The notes: generated by a model not told the origin, from the sequence alone. 59,052 bases of DNA from JARRQB01 sp965368585 (GCA_965368585.1 CBDUNM010000014.1:1-59052); one strand, 5' to 3'; shown: positions 18,701 through 27,374, counted from the first letter of the stretch. Made by a program: numbers and translations.

Positions 18701-19304
18701 GCTGCCGGAGGCTAACACCAGGCCGGGCCGGAGGGGCGGGCCGAAGGTCACGATCGCGGGGCTGGTCATCGCGGTCAATCGCCGCAATACACAACGCGGA
18801 CCCATGGCCTCGGTGCTCCTGGACGACAAAACCGGGCGGATCGAAACCACATTGTTCAACGAAGTGTTCGAGCAACATCGCGAGCTGCTGGTCGCTGACC
18901 AGGTCCTGGTCATGGAGGGTTCCCTGGTGCCCGACGAGTATCGCGGCGGACTGGGGCTGCGCGTCGACAAGGTGAGCGCCTTTCAGGAGTACCGCCGGCA
19001 ACGCGCGACGTGGCTCGAGATTTCGACCGACGAGGCGAGGATCGCCGCGACCTGCGCGTCCGCGCAAGAATACGTCGCGCGTCTGGCCGCAGAGCTTGCG
19101 CCGCTGCGCGGCGATGGGTGCCGCGTCAAGCTCGACTATCGGTGCGCCGCTGGGTCCGCGACGCTGTTGTTTGGCGACAACTGGTGCCTGCAGCCGAGCG
19201 ACGATTGCCTGCGGCGCCTGCAGCGCTTCTTCGGTGCCGACCGAGTGCAGGTCCTGTATCACGGGCGACCGGTGGAGGCGCAAGCCTCCGCCATTGCGGT
19301 ATGA
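15741..19304 (+). CDS. dnaE: DNA polymerase III alpha subunit
   Basis: 1187 residues, slightly longer than the E. coli protein. The N-terminal PHP domain is plain (HLHVHSEYSLVDG at 7-19, ALTDQSNLFA). The polymerase palm carries SMPDFDVDFCMEKRDQVI at about 400-417 with the catalytic Asp pair. The GPGRGSGAGSLVAYAL block, the YQEQVMQIAQVLA region and a C-terminal OB-fold domain (TIAGLVIAVNRRNTQRGPMA) are all present. It is the catalytic subunit of the replicative polymerase. It begins the block dnaE-accA-tilS, an order common in Gammaproteobacteria. Confidence 0.98.
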   Translation: MTANFVHLHVHSEYSLVDGTASIKPLVKAVAAAGMPALALTDQSNLFALVRFYRAALAQGVKPIAGVDAWIRNPDDINQPHKLVLLVQDARGYRNLTELVSRSYRDGQHLGRAMFDPAWLDSDTCRGLIALSGGREGDVGRALLGNKEDTARRCLEHWLQRFDDRYYLQVSRTGRAGEEDCLHASVDLALASGLPVVATNDVRFVTADDFQAHEIRVCIHDGRTLDDPRRPKLYSAEQYLRSPREMAELFADLPEALENSVEIAARCNLELRLGKAFLPDFPIPAGLTTEEHFRRESQTGLEWRLETILDRSAPDYRDRLRDYQDRLNTELDVITSMGFPGYFLIVADFIQWAKDNGIPVGPGRGSGAGSLVAYALKITDLDPLQHELLFERFLNPERVSMPDFDVDFCMEKRDQVIDYVARKYGRDSVSQIITYGSMAAKAVVRDVGRVLGHPYGFTDRVAKLVPPDIGMTLTKAMSESDDFRRAYETDEEVRDLVDMAKKLEGLARNAGKHAGGVVIAPGKLTDFSPLYCEPGGANLVTQFDKDDVEAAGLVKFDFLGLRNLTIIDWALKTINAERLALGEEKIDIARIPMDDPVSFELLKRGETTAVFQLESDGMKKIIKSLLPDCFDDITALVALFRPGPLQSGMVDDFIARKHGMQKVEYPHPDLAPILQPTYGVILYQEQVMQIAQVLANYTLGGADLLRRAMGKKKPEEMAKQREIFMRGAVERGVEAATATYIFDLMEKFAGYGFNKSHSAAYALVAYQTLWLKAHYPAAYMAAVLSSDMDNTDKVVNFIQECDHMRLRIAPPDVNRSEFMFTADGDRTIVYGLGAIKGVGEAAIESIVEARQSGLPYLDLFDFCRRIDGKKVNRRVLESLIRAGALDALGQNRATLTVQLPLALRMAEQHHAQLAAGQDDLFGVMEPAREAQATPALELLPDAVDEWDDLERLQGEKETLGLFLSGHPIDFYEHEFAAVGVSRVGKLSLPEANTRPGRRGGPKVTIAGLVIAVNRRNTQRGPMASVLLDDKTGRIETTLFNEVFEQHRELLVADQVLVMEGSLVPDEYRGGLGLRVDKVSAFQEYRRQRATWLEISTDEARIAATCASAQEYVARLAAELAPLRGDGCRVKLDYRCAAGSATLLFGDNWCLQPSDDCLRRLQRFFGADRVQVLYHGRPVEAQASAIAV

Positions 19305-19342
19305 TGGGCGGCTATTGAGAACTCCTTACGTGCCGACCGCCC

Positions 19343-20302
19343 ATGAACCTTGATTTTCTCGATTTCGAACAGCCCATCGCCGAACTACAGGCCAAGATCG
19401 AGGAGTTACGTCTGGTTGGCAGCGACAACGAAATCAATATCCAGGAGGAAGTCGAGCGGCTAGAGAGCAAGAGCCGGTCGCTGACCGAAAACATCTTTTC
19501 CAACCTCACCCCCTGGCAGATTTCACAAATAGCTCGCCACCCGCTGCGGCCCTACACCCTGGACTACGTCCCACGTATTTTCGATGAATTCGAGGAGCTG
19601 CACGGTGACCGCGCATTCTCCGACGACCGCGCGATCGTCGGTGGCCTGGGCCGTATCGCGGGTCGTCCCGTATTGGTGATCGGTCATCAAAAGGGTCGCG
19701 ACACCAAGGAAAAGCTGGCCCGGAATTTCGGGATGCCCCGTCCGGAAGGCTACCGCAAGGCATTGCGCCTAATGAAACTGGCGGAACGGTTCCGGGTTCC
19801 TATCGTGACGCTGATCGACACGCCTGGCGCCTATCCGGGGGTCGACGCGGAGGAGCGCGGTCAGAGCGAAGCGATCGCGCGCAATCTTCTGGAAATGGCG
19901 GGGCTCAAAACCCCGATCGTCGCAACCGTCATTGGTGAAGGAGGATCGGGGGGCGCGTTGGCGATCGGGGTGGCCGATCGGGTGATGATGCTGGAATACA
20001 GCACTTATTCGGTCATCTCCCCGGAAGGCTGTGCGTCCATCCTGTGGAAGGATGCGCAAAAGGCACCGGTCGCTGCGGAAGCGATGGCCATTACTTCGGG
20101 CCGGCTCAAAGAGCTGAGCCTGGTCGACAAAATCGTGCCAGAGCCGCTGGGCGGTGCGCATCGGGACATCGAGAGCATGGCGCGTAATCTGAAGCACGCT
20201 CTGCTCGAGGTGCTCGCCGAGTTGGCGTTGGTGCCGGTCGAGCGACTTTTGGACAACCGCTACGAACGCCTGATGGCCAGCGGTGATTTCCACGGGGACT
20301 GA
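19343..20302 (+). CDS. accA: Acetyl-CoA carboxylase carboxyltransferase subunit alpha
   Basis: 319 residues, the same length as E. coli AccA. It begins with the family's MNLDFLDFEQPIAELQAKIEE-like coiled N-terminus and contains the crotonase-fold carboxyltransferase core: RPVLVIGHQKGRDTKEK, TLIDTPGAYPGVDAEERGQ, GEGGSGGALAIGVAD and SPEGCASILWKD. With AccD it forms malonyl-CoA, the first step of fatty-acid synthesis. It starts 38 bp after dnaE, and its TGA shares one base with the ATG of tilS, so the block is probably cotranscribed. Confidence 0.98.
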   Translation: MNLDFLDFEQPIAELQAKIEELRLVGSDNEINIQEEVERLESKSRSLTENIFSNLTPWQISQIARHPLRPYTLDYVPRIFDEFEELHGDRAFSDDRAIVGGLGRIAGRPVLVIGHQKGRDTKEKLARNFGMPRPEGYRKALRLMKLAERFRVPIVTLIDTPGAYPGVDAEERGQSEAIARNLLEMAGLKTPIVATVIGEGGSGGALAIGVADRVMMLEYSTYSVISPEGCASILWKDAQKAPVAAEAMAITSGRLKELSLVDKIVPEPLGGAHRDIESMARNLKHALLEVLAELALVPVERLLDNRYERLMASGDFHGD

Positions 20303-21639
20303 TGACATTCTCGCTTGAGCGGGTGCGGGACAAGCTGCGTTCGCTGCCGCAACCCGCGGCATATTGGGTCGCACTCAGCGGCGGTGTCGATTCGACGGTG
20401 CTGCTGCACGTCCTGGTCAAGCTGCGTGACGTACTGCTGACGCCGCTGCGCGCGGCGCATGTGCATCACGGGCTCTATCCTGACGCCGATTATTGGGCGA
20501 TGCACTGCCAAGCGATATGCCGCGACTGGTCGGTACCCTTGACCTTGAGCCGTGTGCAGGTGGCACGTCGCACCGGTGAAAGTCTGGAGGCCGTGGCGCG
20601 CACCGCGCGCTACGGTGCGTTACAAGAACTGCTGCCTGCACATGCCATGCTGTTGACCGCTCACCATCGTGATGATCAGGCGGAAACGGTGTTGCTGCAA
20701 TTATTGCGCGGCGCCGGGCCGGCGGGTCTCGCCGGTGCAGCAGAACTCAGGCCTTTCGGTAAAGGTTGGTTGGCGCGACCCTTGGCAGGTGTCACCCGCG
20801 AGGACTTGCGGGAATACGCCGTTGCGCACGAGTTATCCTGGGTCGAGGACGCGAGCAACGCGGACCGGTCATTCGATCGCAACTTTTTGCGGCATGAGAT
20901 CCTGCCGGTGTTGCAAAGTCGCTGGCCTGGCGTTGCCGCCACGCTGGCGCGCAGTGCGCAACACTGCGGAGAAGCGCAGGCGGTGCTCGACGAGGTCGCC
21001 GCCGAACTGTTCGACAGCGAATCGTCGAATTCGACTTATCGGCTTCAGGTGAAAGCCTTGCTGGCACTGCCGGATATCAAACAGCGGCTGCTGCTGCGCT
21101 ACTGGCTGCGCAGCAGCGGCCTGCCGGTGCCGGATACCAATCGCCTGCGGCGCGTGGTCGATGAAGTCGCGCGTGCCCGCGGCGACGCAACGCCCTGCGT
21201 GACCTGGAGCGGCGCGCAAATTCGGCGCTTCCAGGGAATGCTCTATGCCATGCCGCCGCTGACCGAAGCACCGCAGAGGGTGCACCTACCTTGGCGAGGC
21301 GCGGATAGCCTGCGATTGCCGAACGCGCTTGGTGCGCTTCACTGGGACGTCGGCGGATTGTGGCTGGACCGGACCGCCGTCGAGACAGGCGAGCTTGAAA
21401 TTCGATTCGGCGACAGTGTGGCCGCGACGGCCCCGGCGGGGCGGCAAGGCCGACGCAGCTTCAAGCGGCTGTGTCAGGAGTGGGGCGTTCCACCCTGGCT
21501 GCGGCAGCGGGTGCCGTTAATCTTCATCGACGGCCGTCTGGCAGCAATTGGCGACTATGGGGTATGCGAGCCCTTTGGCTGCGCCCCGGGGGCGCGTGCA
21601 GCGGGGTTGAACTGGGAGCGGCCGGCATATCTGCGGTAA
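20302..21639 (+). CDS. tilS: tRNA(Ile)-lysidine synthase
   Basis: The N-type ATP pyrophosphatase PP-loop SGGVDS is at residues 26-31, followed by VHHGLYPDADYW and the LTAHHRDDQAETVLLQLLRG block typical of TilS. SFDRNFLRHEILPVL precedes the middle helical domain. The C-terminal TilS domain ends with the KRLCQEWGVPPWLRQRVPLI stretch. It converts the wobble cytidine of tRNA-Ile(CAU) to lysidine so AUA is read as Ile. Length (445) is normal. Its start codon overlaps the accA stop by one base. Confidence 0.96.
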   Translation: MTFSLERVRDKLRSLPQPAAYWVALSGGVDSTVLLHVLVKLRDVLLTPLRAAHVHHGLYPDADYWAMHCQAICRDWSVPLTLSRVQVARRTGESLEAVARTARYGALQELLPAHAMLLTAHHRDDQAETVLLQLLRGAGPAGLAGAAELRPFGKGWLARPLAGVTREDLREYAVAHELSWVEDASNADRSFDRNFLRHEILPVLQSRWPGVAATLARSAQHCGEAQAVLDEVAAELFDSESSNSTYRLQVKALLALPDIKQRLLLRYWLRSSGLPVPDTNRLRRVVDEVARARGDATPCVTWSGAQIRRFQGMLYAMPPLTEAPQRVHLPWRGADSLRLPNALGALHWDVGGLWLDRTAVETGELEIRFGDSVAATAPAGRQGRRSFKRLCQEWGVPPWLRQRVPLIFIDGRLAAIGDYGVCEPFGCAPGARAAGLNWERPAYLR

Positions 21640-21691
21640 GGCGCCGTGGCTGGCTACAATACGCCGTCCTGGTGAACATAAGGATCCGTTC

Positions 21692-22210
21692 TTGAGTTTG
21701 CACGACAGCGATTCCGCTCGCCATCCGCTGCGCAGCCTGACGGTGAATCTTGCGTTGCTGGTGGCGTTCGCCCTGTTGCTCGTCGGTCTGCGCGCGCCCA
21801 TCCTCACGCTGGAAAAATTCTACGTGTTCAGCAACACCGTCAGTCTGTGGTCGGCGCTCGTGCAACTTGCGCAGTTGCGGGAATGGGGCCTGTTGGTCCT
21901 GATCGGCGGATTCAGCGTGGTGTTCCCGATCCTGAAGATCCTGCTGCTGCTCGCAATCTGGAACTGGGAGGCTGCCACCACGGTGCGCCATCAACAGCAC
22001 CTGCAATGGCTGTCGGCCTACAGCAAATGGTCGATGTTGGATGTATTCGTGGTCGCCCTGTTGGTGGTGTCGGTCAAGCTCGGCGCCCTGGCGGAGGCGC
22101 GTGTCGAATACGGGATCTACGCCTTCGCCGCCAGCGTCATCATCACCATGCTCATATCCACCTGGATCGGCCGGCAGTCGAGCGAAAAACCGGAGAGGAA
22201 GCGCTGGTAG
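21692..22210 (+). CDS. PqiA-like (paraquat-inducible protein A) membrane protein
   Basis: 172 residues with four predicted TM segments: 17-36, about 64-90, about 114-132 and about 142-158. The pattern APILTLEKFYVFSNTVSLWS, FPILKILLLLAIW and SKWSMLDVFVVALLVV is that of PqiA-family single-module proteins. PqiA partners with MCE-domain PqiB in envelope lipid transport, but no MCE gene is adjacent here, so the role is open. The start is TTG with AAGGAT about eight bases upstream. It lies 52 bp after tilS and may be in the same operon. Confidence 0.85.
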   Translation: MSLHDSDSARHPLRSLTVNLALLVAFALLLVGLRAPILTLEKFYVFSNTVSLWSALVQLAQLREWGLLVLIGGFSVVFPILKILLLLAIWNWEAATTVRHQQHLQWLSAYSKWSMLDVFVVALLVVSVKLGALAEARVEYGIYAFAASVIITMLISTWIGRQSSEKPERKRW

Positions 22211-22453
22211 CACCGGCTTGCGCCGTGTCCCCCAAGTGCTGTACTTGCAGACCAGTAAGGCAACCGGTGGAGCGCCACTGCAATCGGCCAGGATTCTTAC
22301 GAACCGGCCCGCGCCGCGGACTAAACTGTCCGGAGTGAGAAGTTCGTTTTAAGTCAGCTTTGCTGGACGAGCGTGTGCCTGATTTCTGCGCCGTGCTTAC
22401 AACTGCTTGCCGTACCCGTGCTCGGAGGCGCGGAAATCGCGAGAGGGCGAACA

Positions 22454-24364
22454 GTGAGTGATGTCTTTATCAGCTATGCACGTGAAGATCGAGTCTTTGT
22501 CGACTTGCTGGCCGGACGCCTCGAAGAACACGGGTGGACGGTGTGGTGGGACAGAAATCTCGTGACCGGCGCGCGATTCGGTCGTGTCATCGAGCAGGAG
22601 TTGGATGCCGCCCGTTGCGTCATCGTGGTCTGGTCGCGGCATGCGGTGGACTCTGACTGGGTCAGGGCCGAGGCGCATGAGGGATATCGACGCGGCATGT
22701 TGGTTCCGGTCTGCATCGACGGCACAATGCCGCCCCTGATATTCCGGCAGATGCATACTGCGGAACTATCGAACTGGCAGGACGCCATGGACGGTCCAGC
22801 ATTCCAGATCCTGTTGAACGACGTGGCAACCAAGCTGGGGACCAAACTGCACCGGCAGCCACGCGGTGAAGACGCGTACATGAAGGGAAGTAGCGGGTCC
22901 GGCGCTCGGCGCCGGAAGGTGTTTTCAAAACTCCGGTTAGGCGTGCTCCTCGGTGCTTCGATGCTCGCCGGCCTGGCGATATTCCTGGCGCTTGGGCCGT
23001 CCAACGGTCGACACACCCAACAGGTGCTGGCACGCAAACTGGATGCGGCGGCGCAATCCGACCTGCGAACCGTGACGACCCTAGGTCCCGAGGAACGGGG
23101 ACTTTACTGGTGGAAACTCCTGTCTGCGACGGACCGGCCCGTACAGCTCGAACGCGCCGTGCTGCTGGCGCTGGAGGCATATCGCGGCCTGTCATACCCG
23201 GGGGCGGAGAAGACCCTGCGCGCCGGTCTCGCGCTGTTGACCCGTCCGCTGGCGGTCGTGCCATACGAAGCGTACGGGGCGTCGGCGCTGGCATTCGATC
23301 CGAGCGGCTTGCAGCTCGCCGTCGTGGGTCCGAGAAACATGGCGCGCCTGCGGGAGGTTCCGAGCGGTAGCGAAATCGCCCGTTTCGTCCATTCTGGCGC
23401 AGTCAACAGCGTAGCCTTCTCGTCGAACGCTCGTCAGTTCGCGACGGCGTCATCCGATCGCTCGGCGCGACTCTGGGATACCGCCAGTGGCGCCGAGATA
23501 CTCAAGCTGCCGCATGAGTATCCCGTCTTTCATGTCACGTTGAATGCGGATGGCGTCTACCTTGCGACAGTCAGCGCAGCGGCCGTCGCCGGTAGCACCG
23601 ACGCGGAAGTCAAGATATGGCGATTGCCCGAATCCAAACCGGTAACACGGCTGTCGCATCCCATGCGGGACTTCCGGGCGTTGGTCTTGAGCCCGAGCGG
23701 ACGCTTCGTCGCGACGGTTGGGAGCGGCAACGAGGCCTATTTATGGGCGCCGGACACCGGCGATCGCATCGCTCGATTAACCCATGGGAAGCCTGTGACG
23801 TCGCTGGTCATCAGCCCGGACGAAACCCGGATCGCAACCGGCAGTCAGGACGGCTCGGTATACCTGTGGAACACCGTGGGGGGTGCTGCAGCCGGGCAGT
23901 TCGACCATGGTTCCGGCGTCGAAGCCGTCGATTTCAGCCCGGATGGCAAATCCCTCGTCTCCGGCGCGCGGAATGGCACAACCAAGATGTGGAACCTTCG
24001 CGAGCCCAATGCAGTGACGACGCTGCACCACGCGGACCGGATCATTGCCGTTCAATGGAGTCCCGACGGACAGCATGTGGCGACGGGCAGCCAAGACGGT
24101 ACCGCACGGGTGTGGGAGGCGCTGAGCGGGACCGAGATCGCGCGGTATACGCATCGTGACAACGTCACCGCTATCAGATTCAGTCCGGACGGAAGCTTGT
24201 TGGCAACCGGCAGCCACGACGGCGAGGCAAAAATCTGGCGGGTTCGGCCGGACGATCTCGCCGCGGATGCATGCTTGCGCCTGACCCGCAATCTTTCACG
24301 CGCGGAATGGCAGAAGCACTTGGGCCAACAACCCTATCGCAAGACCTGTCCGCAACTGCCGTGA
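22454..24364 (+). CDS. TIR-domain membrane protein with C-terminal WD40 propeller (636 aa)
   Basis: The TIR domain (about 1-130) starts DVFISYAREDRVFVDLLAGR; the WWDRNLVTGARFGRVIEQEL and VIVVWSRHAVDSDWVRAEA blocks follow. Glu73 of WVRAEA is placed where catalytic TIR NADases have their glutamate. One TM helix lies at about 170-190 (LGVLLGASMLAGLAIFLALG). From about 275 there are eight WD40-type repeats, for example FSPDGKSLVSGARNGTTKMW and FSPDGSLLATGSHDGEAKIW. If the N-terminus is cytoplasmic, the propeller would be periplasmic. The frame opens at 22373, but GTG 22454 with GAGAGG upstream places the start directly before the TIR fold. No cyclase or nuclease partner is adjacent. Confidence 0.88.
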   Translation: MSDVFISYAREDRVFVDLLAGRLEEHGWTVWWDRNLVTGARFGRVIEQELDAARCVIVVWSRHAVDSDWVRAEAHEGYRRGMLVPVCIDGTMPPLIFRQMHTAELSNWQDAMDGPAFQILLNDVATKLGTKLHRQPRGEDAYMKGSSGSGARRRKVFSKLRLGVLLGASMLAGLAIFLALGPSNGRHTQQVLARKLDAAAQSDLRTVTTLGPEERGLYWWKLLSATDRPVQLERAVLLALEAYRGLSYPGAEKTLRAGLALLTRPLAVVPYEAYGASALAFDPSGLQLAVVGPRNMARLREVPSGSEIARFVHSGAVNSVAFSSNARQFATASSDRSARLWDTASGAEILKLPHEYPVFHVTLNADGVYLATVSAAAVAGSTDAEVKIWRLPESKPVTRLSHPMRDFRALVLSPSGRFVATVGSGNEAYLWAPDTGDRIARLTHGKPVTSLVISPDETRIATGSQDGSVYLWNTVGGAAAGQFDHGSGVEAVDFSPDGKSLVSGARNGTTKMWNLREPNAVTTLHHADRIIAVQWSPDGQHVATGSQDGTARVWEALSGTEIARYTHRDNVTAIRFSPDGSLLATGSHDGEAKIWRVRPDDLAADACLRLTRNLSRAEWQKHLGQQPYRKTCPQLP

Positions 24365-24638
24365 AAACGGCGGTTGCCAATCGTCGCAGCCACCTCTCCC
24401 AACGCCCCCGACGCAACCCCCTGGCGTAAATGTCTTTCGCGTTATAGGACGGCGTCCCGCGCGACATCGGCTGCGCAGCGCATACCCGTCGGCAGCGCCC
24501 GGTGATCGTTGTCTCCGCCCGCATCGCCGGATGGTTTCCATGCGCCTCGAAGCTTCAGGTTCCTGAACCTATAGGCACGTGATCAGAATTCGGTATGTTT
24601 TTCGTCGACGCGAAAGATACAGCGCAAGGGAGACGGCT
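24365..24638. other. Intergenic region before the STN/metzincin pair
   Basis: With the hairpin at 24639-24699 and the following leader to 24862, about 500 bp lie between genes. The second half is AT-rich and likely holds the promoter of the STN gene. No open frame is convincing. Confidence 0.4.
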
Positions 24639-24699
24639 TGTGTGCACTGTGGTGCTCGCAAAGTGAAGGTGCAAACGTGACCCAGTGCACACGTTTTTT
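24639..24699 (+). terminator. Long-loop stem with T6 tail (terminator or regulatory RNA end)
   Basis: An 11-bp stem (24639-24649 with 24683-24693, GTGTGCACTG/CAGTGCACAC plus one G-U pair) encloses a 33-base loop and is followed by T6 at 24694-24699. It lies about 275 bp after the TIR-WD40 stop and 163 bp before the STN gene. The unusually long loop makes a simple terminator less certain than at katG or phaC. Confidence 0.55.
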
Positions 24700-24862
24700 A
24701 TTCACCACGATGCGAAATTGTGACTGGCTAGTCAAGACCACCGACGACTTCCCAAAACGTCATCGCGAGCCCTTAAGTTAACGCTCTTTAAGGCCGTTAG
24801 CGATCGCGTGGAAGCGAACGGTCGCACTGTTCACAACTTCAATCATTACCGGAGTCCCCACG

Positions 24863-25750
24863 ATGCTGTCCATTAAAAACAAGGCTATTGGAAACGCGGT
24901 TCTCGCAGGTTTTTTCTACGTGGTTGTGTTGTCCTTGGCAAGCAATGCGGCGGTGGTCGCATCGACCGGCAATCAACGATCATCGGCGCTGCCGACGGGG
25001 CCTGCGGCGATCATCGAACTGCAGTTTCGTCATGCCGCGCTGCCGGCGGTCACGACGGATCTTTCCCGCCGCAGCGGTGTTCGATTCGCCATTTCTTCCA
25101 GCCTAATGACTGCCGTCGTCAACGCCGAGGTCAAAGCCTCCGACTGGAACGACGCCATCAAGTCGGCCCTCGCAGGATTCAACTACCTTGCCACGGTAGA
25201 CAGGAATGGCCGCTTTCTGAAGATCTGGTTGACCGGAACCGAGGAGCCTCACGTTGCGTCCGTGGACGGTTCTGAAAATACGGTGCATACGGATGTCGAT
25301 CTGCCGGGTAGCGTCGATAGCAAGGCGCTGCCGATTGCGCTCTGGCAACCGGTCGACGGTAAGGCCTTCGATTCGCCATGGGGCGAATCCGCGCACGCGG
25401 AGCCGATCGAAATCGACCCCAGGTTATTCGATTCGCTCGAAGTCGGCCAACCGGTGGAGATTCCCATACCGCAAGAAGATGTCACGGTATTCGGCGTGGT
25501 CGGCGAAAGCCATAGCCAGCTCAATGGCGAGGTGCAGGTCTGGTCGGGGCCTGTCGACGGGTCACACGAAACCGCATCCTTCACCATCACACGCGGTGAG
25601 CACGGCACTTATGCAACAGTCGCGACCGGTACGTCGATCTACGAGGTCAGCGTCGACAACACAACCGGCGCCGGTACGGTCGTGGACGAGATGGAGCTGA
25701 CCAAGAACGTCACCAAGAACGACTACATCATACCCGAGCATTCGCAGTAG
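24863..25750 (+). CDS. Secreted STN-domain protein with a metalloprotease-propeptide-like C-terminus (295 aa)
   Basis: A signal peptide (about 1-35) is followed by an STN (secretin/TonB short N-terminal) domain at about 50-118: IIELQFRHAALPAVTTDLSR, GVRFAISSSL and WNDAIKSALAGFNYLATVDR. After a linker, residues about 180-285 (IEIDPRLFDSLEVGQPVEIP, then GEVQVWSGPVDGSHETASFT) resemble the propeptide region that in many reprolysin-like proteases sits before the catalytic domain; this is recalled from the family pattern, not searched. The next gene, 70 bp on, is such a protease without that region. I infer that this protein may inhibit, fold or escort the protease in trans. GGAG supports the start. 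Confidence 0.7.
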   Translation: MLSIKNKAIGNAVLAGFFYVVVLSLASNAAVVASTGNQRSSALPTGPAAIIELQFRHAALPAVTTDLSRRSGVRFAISSSLMTAVVNAEVKASDWNDAIKSALAGFNYLATVDRNGRFLKIWLTGTEEPHVASVDGSENTVHTDVDLPGSVDSKALPIALWQPVDGKAFDSPWGESAHAEPIEIDPRLFDSLEVGQPVEIPIPQEDVTVFGVVGESHSQLNGEVQVWSGPVDGSHETASFTITRGEHGTYATVATGTSIYEVSVDNTTGAGTVVDEMELTKNVTKNDYIIPEHSQ

Positions 25751-25820
25751 CCGCCGGAGGCTAACACCGCGGACGAACAATCACGCGTAACGAATAGAGC
25801 AAGCTGAGTTGGAGAGAACG

Positions 25821-27374
25821 ATGACAGTAACAAACCTACGCCCCGTTTTGCTGGTGGCATGCCTGGCGGGTCTGGCCGCGCCCATGCAAGTCAGTGCAGC
25901 GGCAGTCCATACCATTGATGTGCTGGGTGTCTATTCCAGCCATGCGGCTGCGTTAATGGCCGATCCGAAAGCCGCATTTGTGAGCAACATCGAATACGCG
26001 AACAAGGCACTGCAGAACAGCGGCGCCAACTACCGCTACAATCTCGTACGCGTCGAGCAGCGGGATTGGCCGGACGACAGCGGCATAGGATCTTCCCAGT
26101 TGTACAGCCTGGTGCGCGACCCGGCGATACAGGCCCTGCGCGAGGAGTACGGTGCGGACATCGTGGCAGGCGTTGTTCCGACCAGCAACGGCTACTGCGG
26201 CATCGGCTACTTGCCGCCCGCCAACAGTTCCACCCACGAGGTTTACGCCTATGCCAAACAGTACGGCTACAGTCTGTCAGGCCACAGCTGCGGCGGGCGC
26301 ACCATGGCCCATGAAATGGGTCATAACCTGGGTTTGGGCCACAGCGCGGCCCAGGGAAGTTCGGGCACCGTGGCGACTTGGGGCCGTGGTCACGGCATCT
26401 ACAACTCTTTCGTGACGGTCATGGCCTACGAAAGCGCTTTCGGGATCTACAGTTCCGCCGGCCGCCTGCAGATACACTCGAATCCGGACATCAGCGTGTG
26501 TAACGGCCAGTCCTGCGGGGTGTCCAGCAGCAACACCTGGGACGGCGCGGACGCGGTTCAGGCCCTCAACCTGGCTTCGCCGCAAGTTTCGCAGTGGATG
26601 GATTCGGTGGTCAGTGTGCCGCAGAACTCCCCGCCGGTCGCCAAGGACGACAGTGCCAGCACCGACGCAGGCAAGACCGTCAGTGTCAACGTCGTGCAGA
26701 ATGATTCCGATCCGGACAACGATACGCTGACGCTCGGTGCCGTCGGCAAACCACAACACGGCACGGCGGTGTTGAAAACGGACGGTAAGAGCATCGCTTA
26801 CACGCCCGAGAACGGTTTCGACGGATCGGACAGCTTTACTTACACCGTCATGGACGGCCGCGGCGGGAGCGCCCAGGCGAAGGTGTCGATACAGGTGAAT
26901 CCCGTCGCCACCACGCCGCCTCCCGGCGGTGGCGGTGGAGCGGACGGAGAACTCGTCGTCAACGGCGGCGCGGAGCTCGGTCTGCAAGGCTGGTCCGCGG
27001 ATTCCGGCGCGTCGATTCAGCTTTCCAACGTAGCGCAAAGCGGCGGTCAAAGCATCCGCGCCAGTGCGAATTCGGGAAGAGGCGTAGCGGTGGATATGGT
27101 CGCGCCCTTTGAGGTTGACACGAATCTCAAGTTGACCACCTGGGTCAAGGGCAAGCAGTGGGATGTCGTCTACGTGTACCTGCGCGCCAAGCAGAATGGC
27201 GTTTGGCGATACCACTACCTGACTGCACGCATGCTGTCGAACAGCGAATGGTACAAACTCGAGGCGAATCGCTATATCAGCGGCGGCAACGTCAGCGATG
27301 CCCAGGTATACCTCCGCTTTACGTACGGGGCCAACGACTTCCTGATCGATGGTGTGGACGTCGAGCTGCAGTAA
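25821..27374 (+). CDS. Secreted reprolysin-like zinc metalloprotease with Ig-like and carbohydrate-binding domains
   Basis: After a signal peptide (about 1-27) the catalytic domain begins at once (HTIDVLGVYSSHAAAL). The metzincin zinc motif HEMGHNLGLGH is at 164-174, and VMAYE downstream is the Met-turn. Next comes a cadherin-like/bacterial Ig domain (PPVAKDDSASTDAG ... GSDSFTYTVMDGRGG), a Pro/Gly linker, and a CBM4/9-like domain (LVVNGGAELGLQGWSADSG to the end). It lacks the propeptide expected between signal peptide and catalytic domain; a similar region occurs on the preceding gene. Likely extracellular and targeted to a polysaccharide or glycoprotein. The start is ATG 25821 with GGAGAGA upstream, rather than TTG 25809. 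Confidence 0.9.
   Translation: MTVTNLRPVLLVACLAGLAAPMQVSAAAVHTIDVLGVYSSHAAALMADPKAAFVSNIEYANKALQNSGANYRYNLVRVEQRDWPDDSGIGSSQLYSLVRDPAIQALREEYGADIVAGVVPTSNGYCGIGYLPPANSSTHEVYAYAKQYGYSLSGHSCGGRTMAHEMGHNLGLGHSAAQGSSGTVATWGRGHGIYNSFVTVMAYESAFGIYSSAGRLQIHSNPDISVCNGQSCGVSSSNTWDGADAVQALNLASPQVSQWMDSVVSVPQNSPPVAKDDSASTDAGKTVSVNVVQNDSDPDNDTLTLGAVGKPQHGTAVLKTDGKSIAYTPENGFDGSDSFTYTVMDGRGGSAQAKVSIQVNPVATTPPPGGGGGADGELVVNGGAELGLQGWSADSGASIQLSNVAQSGGQSIRASANSGRGVAVDMVAPFEVDTNLKLTTWVKGKQWDVVYVYLRAKQNGVWRYHYLTARMLSNSEWYKLEANRYISGGNVSDAQVYLRFTYGANDFLIDGVDVELQ

Noticed and set aside
24590..24700. A c-di-GMP (GEMM) riboswitch before the STN/metzincin genes
   Set aside because: GCAAA-like pieces are present, but the order and spacing of the GEMM core do not match, and the tetraloop-receptor half is absent.
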